Source: Aeromicrobium massiliense JC14
GTDB lineage: Bacteria; Actinomycetota; Actinomycetes; Propionibacteriales; Nocardioidaceae
NCBI RefSeq assembly: GCF_000312105.1
Contig: NZ_HE978637.1
Location: forward strand, 124,001-188,000
Length of the DNA: 64,000 nucleotides
Reading direction: 5' to 3'
The translations under genes were made by a program, and so were the position numbers. The notes below the pieces were generated by a model. The model worked only from the letters and a program-made list of their open reading frames with translations, did no database searches and was not told the origin of the DNA. Each line of letters opens with the position of its first letter. Position 1 is the stretch's first letter. Below, in pieces: positions 27,515-36,914 of the stretch.

Positions 27515-27995
27515 CGTCGGGCTGCCGCTCCGGGTCGTCGGCGACGACCCGGAGCGGTCCCTCGTCCGGGGTCGGCACCTCGAAGGTGTCGAAGTGGCGG
27601 GCGGCCACGTCGGCGTCCAGCACCAGGTCGTCGCCGTCGCGGCCGGTGCGCCCGCGCAGGCGGGCCAGCGCGGTGGCGCGGTCGGTGGCCAGGAAGACCG
27701 TCTCGGGCACGATGCCGGACGGGGCGAGCAGCGCGCGGTACTCGTCGCGCAGGGCCCGGGTGGAGAAGGAGAAGTCGAGCACGACGTCGGTGCCGGCCGC
27801 GACGAGCGCGAGCAGGCGGGCGCGCAGCTCGGCCTCGATCTCGGCAGCGGCCGCCGCGGTCAGCGGGGCGGTGAGGCCGCGCCGCCACGTCTCGTGGTCG
27901 AACGAGAGCCGCACCATGCCGTCGGCCTCGAGCCGCCGGGCGTACGTGGACTTGCCCGACCCCGACGGCCCGCACATGAGGATGACCCGGCTCAT
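27504..27995 (-). CDS. P-loop ATPase / kinase-like protein
   Basis: 163 residues. It opens with the Walker A motif [16 protein letters not shown]. An arginine-rich lid ([14 protein letters not shown]) follows. The fold is like zeta toxin, shikimate-type or nucleoside kinases, small AAA_33 proteins that phosphorylate small molecules. The substrate is unknown. TAGGGT (28002-28007 as ACCCTA) is 6 bases before the ATG, so it is leaderless. Its 3' end overlaps the phoH stop by 11 bases. Confidence 0.8.
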   Translation of the reverse strand: MSRVILMCGPSGSGKSTYARRLEADGMVRLSFDHETWRRGLTAPLTAAAAAEIEAELRARLLALVAAGTDVVLDFSFSTRALRDEYRALLAPSGIVPETVFLATDRATALARLRGRTGRDGDDLVLDADVAARHFDTFEVPTPDEGPLRVVADDPERQPDVRG

Positions 27996-28033
27996 GAGCG
28001 GACCCTACGACGTCCCGTGACAGGATCGGGGCG

Positions 28034-29413
28034 ATGAGCGCCTCGACCACCGGACGCGTGCGCCGCGGCGCCTCACTGGTCGCCGCGGCGCCGGTCGTCG
28101 TGGCCGTGCTGACGAGCCTGGCGCTCGGCGTCCTCTCGCTGCGCCGGTTCGCGCGGTTCGAGCCCTCGTCGTGGGACAACGCCATCTTCGAGCAGGCGCT
28201 GCAGTCGTACGTCGACCGCGGCTGGCCGCTCGTGGAGATCAAGGGTCCGGGCTACAACCTGCTCGGCGACCACTTCCACCCGGTGATCGCGCTGCTGGCG
28301 CCGGTCTACGCGCTGGTGCCGTCGGCCCAGACGCTGCTGGTGGCGCAGGTCGTGGCGATCGGCGTGGGGGTGGCGGTGGTCGGACGCCTGGCCGCGCGGG
28401 AGCTGGGACCGTGGAGCGGCGTGGCCGTCGCGCTGGCTATGGGGCTGTCGTTCGGCGTGCAGTCGGCCGTGGTCGCCGACTTCCACGAGGTCGCGCTGGG
28501 CGTGCCGCTGCTGGCGCTCGCGGGGGCGGCGTACGTGCGACGCGACTGGCGAGCGGTGGCGCTGTGGTCGCTGCCGCTGCTGCTGGTCAAGGAGGACCTC
28601 GGCCTGACTGTCGCGATGATCGGCTTCGTGGTCTGGCTCGGGGGAGCGCGCCGGCTCGGGGCGGCGCTGGCCGCGGCCGGGGTGCTCGGATGGCTGCTCG
28701 TGGTGACCGTGCTGCTGCCGCTCCTCAACTCGTCCGGCGGCTACGACTACACCGGCAACCTCGGCGGCGACGACGGCGTGATCGGCACGCTGCTGACCGA
28801 CGTGGACGTCAAGCTCGGCACGGTGCTGCTGACCCTCGGTGTCACCGCGTTCGCGGCCTGCTGGTCGCCGTGGGTGCTGCTGGTGCTGCCGACGTTCGCG
28901 TGGCGGTTCGTCGGGGGCGTGCCGTTCTACTGGGGCACCGAGTGGCACTACTCGCTGCTGCTCATGCCCGTCGTGTTCGTGGCGATGGTCGACGGGCTGG
29001 CCCGCGTCCGGCGGCGGTCGAGCCCGGTCGTCTGGCAGGTCGCCCGGTGGGCGCCCGCGGTGGCCGTCGCGGTCGCGCTGGTGCGGCTGCCGACGTCCCC
29101 GCTGGGCGACCTCGCGGACCCGGCGACGTACGAGACGTCGCCGCGCGCGCAGGCCGCGCAAGGGGCGGTCGACCTGGTGCCTGCCGGCGCGTCCGTCGTC
29201 GCCGACATCGCGACGCTGACCCACCTGGTCACCGACCGTGACGCCTACTGGATCGGCACCGTGATGCCCGACGCGCGTCCGGACTACGTGCTCGTCGAGG
29301 CCGGCCAGTACGGCTCACCCACGGACGCCGCGGCCTGGGCCACCGAGACCTTCGGCGTCCCCTACGACCTCGTCCTCATCGACGGCGGCTTCCAGCTCGC
29401 GTCGAGGCGGTAG
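28034..29413 (+). CDS. DUF2079 multi-pass membrane protein
   Basis: 459 residues with about 10 hydrophobic segments. WDNAIFEQALQSYVDRGWP and GDHFHPVIALLAPVYALVPS are the DUF2079 N-terminal signature, with an outer-loop aspartate/histidine arrangement like GT-C glycosyltransferases. The C-terminal ~90 residues (ADIATLTHLVTDRDAYWIG) are soluble. It may be a sugar transferase of the envelope, by analogy. The donor and acceptor are unknown. It is followed by a dense cluster of hairpins. Confidence 0.85.
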   Translation: MSASTTGRVRRGASLVAAAPVVVAVLTSLALGVLSLRRFARFEPSSWDNAIFEQALQSYVDRGWPLVEIKGPGYNLLGDHFHPVIALLAPVYALVPSAQTLLVAQVVAIGVGVAVVGRLAARELGPWSGVAVALAMGLSFGVQSAVVADFHEVALGVPLLALAGAAYVRRDWRAVALWSLPLLLVKEDLGLTVAMIGFVVWLGGARRLGAALAAAGVLGWLLVVTVLLPLLNSSGGYDYTGNLGGDDGVIGTLLTDVDVKLGTVLLTLGVTAFAACWSPWVLLVLPTFAWRFVGGVPFYWGTEWHYSLLLMPVVFVAMVDGLARVRRRSSPVVWQVARWAPAVAVAVALVRLPTSPLGDLADPATYETSPRAQAAQGAVDLVPAGASVVADIATLTHLVTDRDAYWIGTVMPDARPDYVLVEAGQYGSPTDAAAWATETFGVPYDLVLIDGGFQLASRR

Positions 29414-29425
29414 CGCTGTCTCCTT

Positions 29426-29461
29426 CTGGCGGTTTCCCTGGGGCCCCAGGGAAACCGCCAG
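29426..29461. terminator. 36-bp perfect palindrome, terminator
   Basis: Arms 29426-29443 and 29444-29461 are exact inverted copies with no spacer. As RNA it folds with a small loop. It lies 12 bases after the DUF2079 stop. A further GC-rich hairpin overlaps its right end (about 29462-29484). Confidence 0.8.
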
Positions 29462-29545
29462 ACCCCGGGGAAGCATCCCCGGGGTTCGGCAGGATGCCCG
29501 GGGTCTGCCGCGGAACGGACGCGACGAGGCCCGTGGCGTGGACGC

Positions 29546-29583
29546 GACGAGGCCCCCGGTCCGTGGGGACCGGGGGCCTCGTC
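29546..29583. terminator. 17-bp perfect hairpin terminator for fumC
   Basis: Arms 29546-29562 and 29567-29583, 4-base loop, 18 bases beyond the fumC stop on the minus strand. The left arm's GACGCGACGAGGCCC core is duplicated just upstream (starts at about 29519). Confidence 0.85.
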
Positions 29584-29601
29584 GGTGGCGTCAGGGACGC
29601 G

Positions 29602-30987
29602 TCACGGGTGGGTCATGCTCATGACGTCCAGCGCCTTGTCGAGGTCGGCCTCGCTGATCTCGCCGCGCTCGACGAAGCCGGACTCGATGACGACCTCGCG
29701 GATCGTCTTCTGCTCCTTGACCGCGGTCTTGGCCACCTTGGCCGCGTTCTCGTAGCCGATGAAGCGGTTGAGCGGCGTCACGACCGACGGCGACGACTCG
29801 GCCAGGCGCTTGCAGTGCTCGACGTTCGCGGTGGTGCCGTCGATGCAGCGGTCGGCCAGGACGCGCGAGGCGTTGCCCAGCAGGCGCATCGACTCCAGCA
29901 GGTTGCGGCCCATGACCGGCAGCATGACGTTGAGCTCGAAGCTGCCCGTCGTGCCCGAGAACGCGATCGCCGCGTCGTTGCCGATGACCTGCGCGCAGAC
30001 CTGCAGCGTCGCCTCCGGCAGCACCGGGTTCACCTTGCCCGGCATGATGCTCGAGCCCGGCTGCAGGTCGGGCAGCGCGATCTCGCCCAGGCCAGTGCGC
30101 GGGCCCGAGCCCATCCAGCGCAGGTCGTTGCAGATCTTCACGAGGCTGACCGCGATCGTGCGCAGCTGGCCGGACATCTCGACCAGGCCGTCGCGGGCGC
30201 CCTGCGCCTCGAAGTGGTCGACCGCCTCGGTCAGCGGCAGGCCGGTGTCCTCGGCCAGGATCGCGATGACCCGCTGCGGGAAGCCCTGCGGCGTGTTGAT
30301 GCCGGTGCCGACCGCGGTGCCGCCCAGCGGAACCTCGGCCGTGGCCGGGACGGCCTGCTGGACGCGCGCGATGCCCTTGCGGATCTGCGCGGCGTACCCG
30401 GCGAACTCCTGGCCGAGCGTGACCGGCGTGGCGTCCATGAGGTGGGTGCGGCCGGACTTGACGACGTCCTTGAACTCCTCGGCCTTGCGCTCCAGCGACT
30501 CTGCCAGGTGCGTCAGGTCGGGGACGAGGTTCTCCAGCGCGTACGCCGTGGCGGCCACGTGGATGGACGTCGGGAAGACGTCGTTGGACGACTGCGAGGC
30601 GTTCACCTTGTCGTTCGGGTGCACCTCGCGGCCGAGCGCCTTGGAGGCCAGGGTCGCGATGACCTCGTTGGTGTTCATGTTCGACGACGTGCCCGAGCCG
30701 GTCTGGAAGACGTCGATCGGGAACTGGTCGTCGTGCTGGCCGGACGCGACCTCGGCCGCCGCGGCGACGATGGCGTCCGCCTCGTCCTGCGGGAGGATGC
30801 CGAGCTCGGCGTTCGCCTTCGCGCACGCGGCCTTGATCTGCGCGAGCGCCTTGATCTGGGCCGACTCGATGGGGGTGCCGGAGATCGGGAAGTTCTCGAC
30901 GGCGCGCTGGGTCTGGGCCCGCCACAGGGCGTCGGCCGGGACCTTGACCTCGCCCATGGTGTCGTGCTCGATGCGGTATTCGGTCAT
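29602..30987 (-). CDS. fumC: Class II fumarate hydratase
   Basis: 461 residues. The fumarase/aspartase signature [11 protein letters not shown] is present with its active-site serine and lysine loop. [17 protein letters not shown] and [13 protein letters not shown] mark the substrate-binding regions. It interconverts fumarate and malate in the TCA cycle. GTGINT and HLMDATPVT favour FumC over aspartase or argininosuccinate lyase. I start it at the ATG 30987 ([16 protein letters not shown]), because TATGGT is 7 bases upstream (30995-31000). The upstream in-frame start at 31011 is less likely. Confidence 0.96.
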   Translation of the reverse strand: MTEYRIEHDTMGEVKVPADALWRAQTQRAVENFPISGTPIESAQIKALAQIKAACAKANAELGILPQDEADAIVAAAAEVASGQHDDQFPIDVFQTGSGTSSNMNTNEVIATLASKALGREVHPNDKVNASQSSNDVFPTSIHVAATAYALENLVPDLTHLAESLERKAEEFKDVVKSGRTHLMDATPVTLGQEFAGYAAQIRKGIARVQQAVPATAEVPLGGTAVGTGINTPQGFPQRVIAILAEDTGLPLTEAVDHFEAQGARDGLVEMSGQLRTIAVSLVKICNDLRWMGSGPRTGLGEIALPDLQPGSSIMPGKVNPVLPEATLQVCAQVIGNDAAIAFSGTTGSFELNVMLPVMGRNLLESMRLLGNASRVLADRCIDGTTANVEHCKRLAESSPSVVTPLNRFIGYENAAKVAKTAVKEQKTIREVVIESGFVERGEISEADLDKALDVMSMTHP

Positions 30988-31053
30988 GCTCGGCACCATA
31001 TCCGACCGCATCCGGACAGGCCTGTGGGCTTCTTCACCCGGCCTGCGCCGGGG

Positions 31054-31704
31054 TCAGCCGGCGAGCCGCGGACGTGACCCGGTGAGCACCCAGTAGGTCT
31101 CGTCGCGGCCCTGCAGGTCGACCGGCACGGACGTGGCGGTGACCTCCTCGAAGCGGTCGTCGAGCAGGGCGCGGACGTCGGCGGAGTCGGCCATGGACCA
31201 GATCGACAGGTGCCCGCCGGCGCGCAGCCGGGACGCGCACACGTCGGCGAACCCGGGCTCGTAGACGGCGGCGTTCTGGTCGTGGACGAGGAAGTCCGGC
31301 CCGTTGTCGACGTCGAGCACGATCGCGTCGAGGGACGCGGCGGGCTGCGCGGCCACGACGTCGCGCACGTCGCCGACGACGACCTGCAGGCGAGGGTCGG
31401 TCAGCAGGTCGGCACCGGGCAGCGTGCCGTCGCGCATCCAGGCGACGATCTCGCCGTGCAGCTCGGCCACGACGACGCGCTGCACCGACGGCGCCGACAG
31501 CAGCTCGCGGGCGGTGAAGCCGAGCCCGAGCCCCCCGACCAGCACCTCGGACGCACCCAGGTCGACCACGGCGCGCGCGAGCAGCCGCTCGCTGCTCGTC
31601 TCCACGTCGTCCATGACGAAGACGCCGTTGACCCGCAGCTCGACCGAGCCGTCCTCGCGCCGCCGCACGGTGACCTCGTCTGCTCGCTCGCTGCGCTCGC
31701 TCAT
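31054..31704 (-). CDS. Spermidine synthase-like SAM-dependent methyltransferase
   Basis: 216 residues. The nucleotide-binding strand VLVGGLGLGFTARELL and DAIVLDVDNGPDFLVHDQN resemble the catalytic domain of spermidine synthases. The N-terminal tetramerisation part and the usual polyamine-site residues are not obvious, so polyamine synthesis is not claimed. It may be an alternative methyltransferase. Its ATG overlaps the upstream stop (ATGA), giving a two-gene unit with the maleylpyruvate-isomerase-like gene. Confidence 0.7.
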   Translation of the reverse strand: MSERSERADEVTVRRREDGSVELRVNGVFVMDDVETSSERLLARAVVDLGASEVLVGGLGLGFTARELLSAPSVQRVVVAELHGEIVAWMRDGTLPGADLLTDPRLQVVVGDVRDVVAAQPAASLDAIVLDVDNGPDFLVHDQNAAVYEPGFADVCASRLRAGGHLSIWSMADSADVRALLDDRFEEVTATSVPVDLQGRDETYWVLTGSRPRLAG

Positions 31705-32354
31705 GCGTCCCCATCGTGGAACGCGGACACGACACGCGGTGCCCGCTGCGGACGGCTGAGGGTGCGCATCAGGGCCGCCTGGCCGTGCCGCTCGACGGCC
31801 AGGTTCGTGAGCAGCGCGAGGACGGGACCGACGACGCGCTCGGGCATCGGCGGCGTGCGCAGGCCGACGCTGCTGGCCAGGTCGTCGCTGTGCACCACGA
31901 GCTCGAGCGAGCGGGTGAGCAGGAAGTCGTCGGACGTCAGCGTCCAGCCCTGCCACGGGACGCGCACGACGTCGGGGGAGCGGTGTGCTGACAGCACGTC
32001 GGGCAGGTCGTCGAGCACCTCGCGGGCGTGAGCCAGCACGGCGTCGTGGCCCGCCGTGGCGGCGTCGTCCGCGCTCGTGCGGATCTCGATGTTGACCTCC
32101 GCCTCCGGATCGCTCTGCACCCACGCGGCCCGGCGGTAGTGCTCGATCGCCGGGATCGGGTCGCCCTCGGGCGCGGCGGAGAGGAGCTGCACCACCCGCT
32201 CGGGCTGCGCCAGCAGGTGCTGGGCGAGCCCGCCGACGGTCATGCCCTCGCAGCTGCTCTCGGACGTCCACGCGTCCGCGACCTCGGGCCGCGACGCCAG
32301 GTCGAAGGCGGTGCGGCAGGCGGCGACGAAGGCGATGCGGTCGATCCGGTCCAT
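31701..32354 (-). CDS. Maleylpyruvate isomerase-like (DinB-fold) mycothiol-dependent protein
   Basis: 217 residues. It has the N-terminal four-helix metal-binding domain of the TIGR03083/mycothiol-dependent maleylpyruvate isomerase family, with the TVGGLAQHLLAQPERVV segment and the later LTRSLELVVHSDDLASSVG containing the histidine-aspartate pair. Members use mycothiol as cofactor or remain uncharacterised. TACGGT (32362-32367) is 7 bases before the ATG 32354. It is the first gene of a coupled pair with the methyltransferase-like gene. Confidence 0.75.
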   Translation of the reverse strand: MDRIDRIAFVAACRTAFDLASRPEVADAWTSESSCEGMTVGGLAQHLLAQPERVVQLLSAAPEGDPIPAIEHYRRAAWVQSDPEAEVNIEIRTSADDAATAGHDAVLAHAREVLDDLPDVLSAHRSPDVVRVPWQGWTLTSDDFLLTRSLELVVHSDDLASSVGLRTPPMPERVVGPVLALLTNLAVERHGQAALMRTLSRPQRAPRVVSAFHDGDA

Positions 32355-32374
32355 GACCGGCACCGTACCGAGCC

Positions 32375-33274
32375 TCAGGTGCGCGGAGGGTCGCCGGCGC
32401 GGGCGGCGGTGCGCGCGACGACGTCCACGAACGTGCGCCACAGCGGGGCGGGCAGGTCGTGGCCCATGCCGGCGAGCTCGAGCAGCTCGGCGCCGGGGAT
32501 CGCCGCAGCGGTGGCGCGCCCGCCCGACTTGTCGACGAGCGGGTCGCGCAGGCCGTGCACCACGGCGACCGGCATCGTCAGGTCGCCGAGGTCACGGGTG
32601 CGGTCGGGCTGGGTCAGCACCGCCAGCGTGTGGCGCAGCGACCCGCCGCGGATCCAGCCGCGGTCGTACGTCTCCTCGGCCCGGGTGCGGTGCACGTCCT
32701 CGGTGGTGGGGAACCCCGGCGAGCCGATGAGCGCGCTGCCCCGGATCGTGCGGGTGACGTACGCGTCGCGGTCGAGCGGGACGTTCGCCAGGAACGGCTT
32801 CAGCACGCTGGGGTGCTGGTAGCCGACCCGCCGGCGTCCGGTCGTGGACGACATCGACACCAGCGAGGCGACCCGCTCGGGGTGGGCGATGGCCATGGTC
32901 TGGCCGATCATCCCGCCCATCGACACCCCCACGACGTGCGCCCGGTCGACCCCCAGGTGGTCGAGCAGGCCGAGCGCGTCGTCGGCGAGGTCGTCGAGGC
33001 CGTACGGCGCCTTGCCCAGGCCGAGCCAGGCGCGGACGAGGTCGACCCGCGTCACCTCGAAGCCCTCGAGCTTGGTCGAGCGTCCGGTGTCACGGTTGTC
33101 GTAGCGGACGACCCGGTAGCCGCGGTCGGCGAGCATCCGGCAGAAGTCGGTGTCCCACCAGCCCATCGGCCCGCCCACGCCCATGACGAGCAGCACGGTC
33201 GGATCGCCGTCGTCGCCGAACGTCTCGAAGCACAGGTCGATGCCCGACGGCAGGGCCGCGACGCGCTCGGTCAT
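32375..33274 (-). CDS. Alpha/beta hydrolase
   Basis: 299 residues. The nucleophile elbow is GVSMGG, the acid is in GLRDPLVD, and the base is in GMGHDLP. The oxyanion region is MGVGGPMGWW. It is a cytosolic esterase or lipase-like enzyme of the HppC/EstA sort, and the substrate is not readable. Its ATG is 1 base after the glpX stop, so it is probably expressed from the glpX promoter. Confidence 0.85.
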   Translation of the reverse strand: MTERVAALPSGIDLCFETFGDDGDPTVLLVMGVGGPMGWWDTDFCRMLADRGYRVVRYDNRDTGRSTKLEGFEVTRVDLVRAWLGLGKAPYGLDDLADDALGLLDHLGVDRAHVVGVSMGGMIGQTMAIAHPERVASLVSMSSTTGRRRVGYQHPSVLKPFLANVPLDRDAYVTRTIRGSALIGSPGFPTTEDVHRTRAEETYDRGWIRGGSLRHTLAVLTQPDRTRDLGDLTMPVAVVHGLRDPLVDKSGGRATAAAIPGAELLELAGMGHDLPAPLWRTFVDVVARTAARAGDPPRT

Positions 33275-33275
33275 C

Positions 33276-34289
33276 TCAGCTGTTGTAGTCGATGGCCGAG
33301 TACGCTTGGAGCTTGGTGAGCCGGTGCTCGGAGGTGATCTTGCGGATCGTGCCGCTGCGCGAGCGCATGACGATCGACTCGGTCACCGCCCGGCCGGGCA
33401 GGTAGCGGACGCCGTCCATGAGCTCGCCGTCGGTGATGCCCGTGGCGACGAAGAACGCGTCGTCGCCGGTGACCAGGTCGTCGGTGTAGAGCACGCGGTC
33501 CAGGTCGTGGCCGGCGTCGATCGCGCGCTGGCGCTCGTCGTCGTCGGTGGGCCACAGCCGGCCCTGGATGACGCCGTCGACACACTTCATGGCGCACGCG
33601 GCGATGATGCCCTCCGGCGTGCCGCCGATGCCGACCAGCAGGTCGACGCCGGTGCCCGGACGCGCGGCGGTGATGGCGCCGGCGACGTCGCCGTCGGTGA
33701 TGAACTTGATGCGGGCGCCGGTGGCGCGGATCTGGTCGACCAGCTCGTCGTGGCGCGGACGGTCCAGGACGCAGACGGTGATGTCGCCGGCCGAGACGCC
33801 CTTGGCCTTGGCGACGAGGCGGATGTTCTCCGAGATCGGCAGCCGGATGTCGACGACGTCCGCGGCCTCGGGGCCGGTGACCAGCTTCTCCATGTAGAAC
33901 ACGGCGGACGGGTCGTACATCGAGCCGCGCGGCGCCACGGCCATGACCGAGACGGCGTTGGGCATGCTCTTGGCGGTCAGCGTGGTGCCGTCGATCGGGT
34001 CGACCGCGACGTCGCACTCGGGGCCGGTGCCGTCGCCGACCTCCTCGCCGTTGAACAGCATGGGCGCGTCGTCCTTCTCGCCCTCGCCGATGACCACGAC
34101 GCCGCGCATCGTGACGGTGTTGATGAGGCTGCGCATCGCGTTGACGGCCACGCCGTCGGCACCGTTCTTGTCACCGCGTCCGACCCAGCGGCCGGCGGCC
34201 AGCGCTCCCGCCTCCGTCACGCGCACGAGGTCGAGCGCGAGGTTGCGATCGGGGGCTTGGGCGGCCGGCTGCAGGCTGTGCTCAGTCAT
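33276..34289 (-). CDS. glpX: Class II fructose-1,6-bisphosphatase GlpX
   Basis: 337 residues. The metal-binding signature VDPIDGTTL, the [10 protein letters not shown] motif and the GIGGTPEGI loop identify GlpX, which hydrolyses fructose-1,6-bisphosphate in gluconeogenesis. Mycobacteria and related actinomycetes rely on it as their main FBPase. TAGCAT (34296-34301) is 6 bases before the ATG 34289. It forms a two-gene unit with the alpha/beta hydrolase. Full length. Confidence 0.95.
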   Translation of the reverse strand: MTEHSLQPAAQAPDRNLALDLVRVTEAGALAAGRWVGRGDKNGADGVAVNAMRSLINTVTMRGVVVIGEGEKDDAPMLFNGEEVGDGTGPECDVAVDPIDGTTLTAKSMPNAVSVMAVAPRGSMYDPSAVFYMEKLVTGPEAADVVDIRLPISENIRLVAKAKGVSAGDITVCVLDRPRHDELVDQIRATGARIKFITDGDVAGAITAARPGTGVDLLVGIGGTPEGIIAACAMKCVDGVIQGRLWPTDDDERQRAIDAGHDLDRVLYTDDLVTGDDAFFVATGITDGELMDGVRYLPGRAVTESIVMRSRSGTIRKITSEHRLTKLQAYSAIDYNS

Positions 34290-34403
34290 GGCGGCATGCT
34301 ACCGGCGTCACGGCGGTGCGCCAGGTCGGTCGCGGCGGGCGGACGGTCGGGCGCTGTGCCCGCCCCCGTAGGCTGACCGGCGGCGACGACGAAGGAGACG
34401 GAC

Positions 34404-34973
34404 GTGAGTGGACGCGGCTACAGCGGTGGCAACCCGGCGATGGGGGACATCCTGCGCTCGGTGCTCGTGCTGGGTCTCGCGCTCGTCGTCATCTACGGCG
34501 TCGGCCAGCTGATCTACGGTCGCGACCCCGAGTCGCCGGCCCCGAAGGTCGACTACGCGACGGCCGCCCAGACCGCCCAGCGTGCCGCCGACTTCGGCCT
34601 GCTGGTGCCGGGCGAGCTGCCCCAGGGGTGGCAGTCGAACTCGGCCCGCTTCGAGCCGGGCGAGCGCGGCGGCTGGCACCTGGGCGTGCTCACGGACGAC
34701 GACGAGTACATCGGCGTCGAGCAGTTCAAGCGCACCGAGGACGACCTCGTCCGCGACTTCGCCGAGGGCGCGAAGGACGCCGGCACGGTCGACATCGACG
34801 GTCGGTCGTGGCGCGTGCTGAAGGGGGCCGAGAACCCGGTGGTGCTCGTGACGACGATCGACAACACGTCCGTGCTCGTCACCGCGACCGCGCCCAGGAG
34901 CCAGGTCGAGGACTACGTGGCCACGCTGCGGCCGGCCGGTCAGCCGGCGTCGGCCGCGCCCTCCGCGGGCTGA
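34404..34973 (+). CDS. DUF4245 membrane-anchored protein
   Basis: 189 residues, GTG start with GAAGGAG upstream and a TAGGCT promoter element near 34369. One transmembrane helix covers about 16-36 (ILRSVLVLGLALVVIYGVG). The outer domain contains VPGELPQGWQSNSARFEPG and ends in a low-complexity tail. DUF4245 genes lie near xseA/xseB and glpX in many actinomycetes. Function unknown. Its 3' end overlaps the convergent xseB gene by 34 bases. Confidence 0.85.
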   Translation: MSGRGYSGGNPAMGDILRSVLVLGLALVVIYGVGQLIYGRDPESPAPKVDYATAAQTAQRAADFGLLVPGELPQGWQSNSARFEPGERGGWHLGVLTDDDEYIGVEQFKRTEDDLVRDFAEGAKDAGTVDIDGRSWRVLKGAENPVVLVTTIDNTSVLVTATAPRSQVEDYVATLRPAGQPASAAPSAG

Positions 34974-35164
34974 CCCGAGGCCGCGGCCAGGCGCGTGCGG
35001 GCGCCGTCGAGCCACTGCTGGCAGATCGCGGCCAGCTCCTCGCCGCGCTCCCACAGCGCCAGCGACTCCTCCAGGGACGTGCCGCCGGTCTCGAGCCGCT
35101 GCACGACCGAGATCAGCTCGTCGCGGGCCTGCTCGTAGGGGATGGCGGGAGCCTCGTCGCTCAT
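34940..35164 (-). CDS. xseB: Exodeoxyribonuclease VII small subunit
   Basis: 74 residues. IPYEQARDELISVVQRLE and GGTSLEESLALWERGEELA match XseB. It assembles with XseA to degrade single-stranded DNA. Its ATG overlaps the xseA stop (ATGA), so the subunits are co-translated. The 3' end overlaps the DUF4245 gene. Confidence 0.95.
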   Translation of the reverse strand: MSDEAPAIPYEQARDELISVVQRLETGGTSLEESLALWERGEELAAICQQWLDGARTRLAAASGQPAEGAADAG

Positions 35165-36399
35165 GGTGCCTCCTGGGCGGGGTGGGGGTCGGGGGTGACG
35201 GCGGTGCTGGTGACGCTCACGTGGCCGTCGGCCAGCCGCAGCACGAACTCGGTGCCCACCGGGGCCTGCTCGATCGACGTGACGACGTGGCCGTCGGGGG
35301 TCTGGGCGACGGCGTAGCCGCGCTGCAGCGTGTTGAGCGGCGACAGCGCACGGACCCGGGCCAGGTGGTGCCCGACCTCGTCGTGGGCGCGGTCGAGCCG
35401 ATGGCCCAGCGAGCGGCGGGCGCGGTCGCGAGCCTCCAGCACGACGTTCTGCTGCAGGTCGACGAGCGTCGTGGGCGTGGCCATGACCGGCCGCGAGCGC
35501 AGCGCCGTCAGGCCGTGGTGCTCGCGCTGCAGGAAGTGGTGCAGGGCGAAGCGGGCGCGCTCGCGCATGGCCTCGACGCCGGCGAGCTCCTCGGCGACGT
35601 CGGGCACGATGCGCTTGGCCGCGTCGGTGGGGGTGGACGCGCGCAGGTCGGCGACCAGGTCGAGCAGCGGGGTGTCGGGCTCGTGGCCGATGGCGCTCAC
35701 GACCGGCGTGGTCGCGGCGTGGACCGCGCGCACGAGGGCCTCGTCGGAGAACGGGAGCAGGTCCTCCACCGAGCCGCCGCCGCGGGCGATCACGATGAGG
35801 TCGATGCCGGGGGCGGCGTCCGCCTCGCGCAGCGCGGCGATGACCTCGCGGGCCGACGACGCGCCCTGCATGAGCGCGTGGCGCACGTGCAGCGGCGCGG
35901 ACGGCCAGCGGAGCCGGACGTTCTCGACCACGTCCCGCTCGGCGGCGGACTGCTTGCCGGTGATGAGCGCGATGCCGCGGGGCAGGACGGGCAGGGGGCG
36001 CTTGAGCCGCGGGTCGAACAGGCCCTCGGCCGCGAGCAGCTGCTTGCGCCGCTCGAGCTGGGCCAGCAGCTCGCCCTCGCCGACCGGACGGATCTCGCGG
36101 ACGTCCAGCGACAGCGAGCCGTTGGGGGAGTAGAAGGTGGGCTTGGCGTGGACGACCACGCGGCTTCCCTCGGTGACCGGGGCGACGCACGCGTCCAGCA
36201 CCCGGCTGTGGCACTTGAGGCTGATGGAGATCTTGGCCTGCAGGTCGCGCAGGGTCAGGAAGCTGATGCCCTGACGGCGGGTCATCTGGGCGATCTCGCC
36301 CTCGACCCAGATGGCGCCGAGGCGGCCGACGTAGCCCTCGATGAGCTGCGAGACCTGCCGCAACGGCGCGGGGGCGTCGGCCGTGGTCTCCAAGGGCAT
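35161..36399 (-). CDS. xseA: Exodeoxyribonuclease VII large subunit
   Basis: 412 residues. The N-terminal OB-fold has GRLGAIWVEGEIAQM, then YSPNGSLSLDVREIRPVGEG. The catalytic core contains GIALITGKQSAAERDVVENV and the IDLIVIARGGGSVEDLLPF and SAIGHEPDTPLLDLVAD motifs. A coiled-coil region and ALSPLNTLQRGYAV follow. I take the ATG at 36399 because TAGGGT (36407-36412) is 7 bases upstream, which excludes the GTG at 36408. xseB follows with an ATGA overlap. Confidence 0.95.
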   Translation of the reverse strand: MPLETTADAPAPLRQVSQLIEGYVGRLGAIWVEGEIAQMTRRQGISFLTLRDLQAKISISLKCHSRVLDACVAPVTEGSRVVVHAKPTFYSPNGSLSLDVREIRPVGEGELLAQLERRKQLLAAEGLFDPRLKRPLPVLPRGIALITGKQSAAERDVVENVRLRWPSAPLHVRHALMQGASSAREVIAALREADAAPGIDLIVIARGGGSVEDLLPFSDEALVRAVHAATTPVVSAIGHEPDTPLLDLVADLRASTPTDAAKRIVPDVAEELAGVEAMRERARFALHHFLQREHHGLTALRSRPVMATPTTLVDLQQNVVLEARDRARRSLGHRLDRAHDEVGHHLARVRALSPLNTLQRGYAVAQTPDGHVVTSIEQAPVGTEFVLRLADGHVSVTSTAVTPDPHPAQEAP

Positions 36400-36406
36400 G
36401 GTGATC

Positions 36407-36412
36407 ACCCTA
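36407..36412 (-). promoter_or_regulatory. -10 hexamer TAGGGT deciding the xseA start
   Basis: TAGGGT is followed by 7 bases and the ATG at 36399. It overlaps the possible GTG at 36408, which would therefore be outside the transcript. Confidence 0.5.
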
Positions 36413-36456
36413 GAGGCCGGGGCCGACACCCCCGCGAGCTGATGGTCCGTGTGTCG

Positions 36457-36903
36457 TCAGGGGCGACGCACGACGTACCGCGAGCTCCAGATCTTGGTCT
36501 TCTTGACCTTGGTGCCCGGACGCTGGGCCTCCCAGATCTTGCCCTTGCCGGCGTAGAGCGCCGCGTGGTAGGCGCGACCGTTCTTGAGGAAGACCAGGAT
36601 GTCGCCGGCGCGACGGTTCTTCTTCGAGACCTTCTTGTACTTCAGCATCGACGCGGACGTGCGCGAGAGCTTCTTGCCGGCCTTCTTGTAGGAGTACTGC
36701 ACCAGGCCCGAGCAGTCGAAGCCGCTGGGACCGGCGCCGCCGCGGCGGTAGGGGTCGCCCTTCTGCTTCGCGGCGACCTTGAGGGCCTTGGCCGCGGTCT
36801 TCTTCGACGCGGCGTCGGCGTGGTCGGCGCCCGGTCCGGCGAGTCCGCCGAGCAGGAGTCCGCCGGCGAGCATGGCAGTGGTGATGACACGAATGAAGCG
36901 CAT
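36457..36903 (-). CDS. Secreted NlpC/P60 peptidoglycan hydrolase
   Basis: 148 residues. A signal peptide covers about 1-31, ending HADAAS. The NlpC/P60 domain has the catalytic cysteine in FDCSGLVQYS and a histidine in RAYHAALYAGKG. It cuts peptide stems of peptidoglycan. The domain is very basic (many Lys), which may help wall binding. The ATG has GAAGGAA at 6 bases. The c-di-AMP riboswitch in its leader is the standard way this enzyme class is controlled in actinomycetes. Confidence 0.9.
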   Translation of the reverse strand: MRFIRVITTAMLAGGLLLGGLAGPGADHADAASKKTAAKALKVAAKQKGDPYRRGGAGPSGFDCSGLVQYSYKKAGKKLSRTSASMLKYKKVSKKNRRAGDILVFLKNGRAYHAALYAGKGKIWEAQRPGTKVKKTKIWSSRYVVRRP

Positions 36904-36914
36904 GGATTCCTTCA

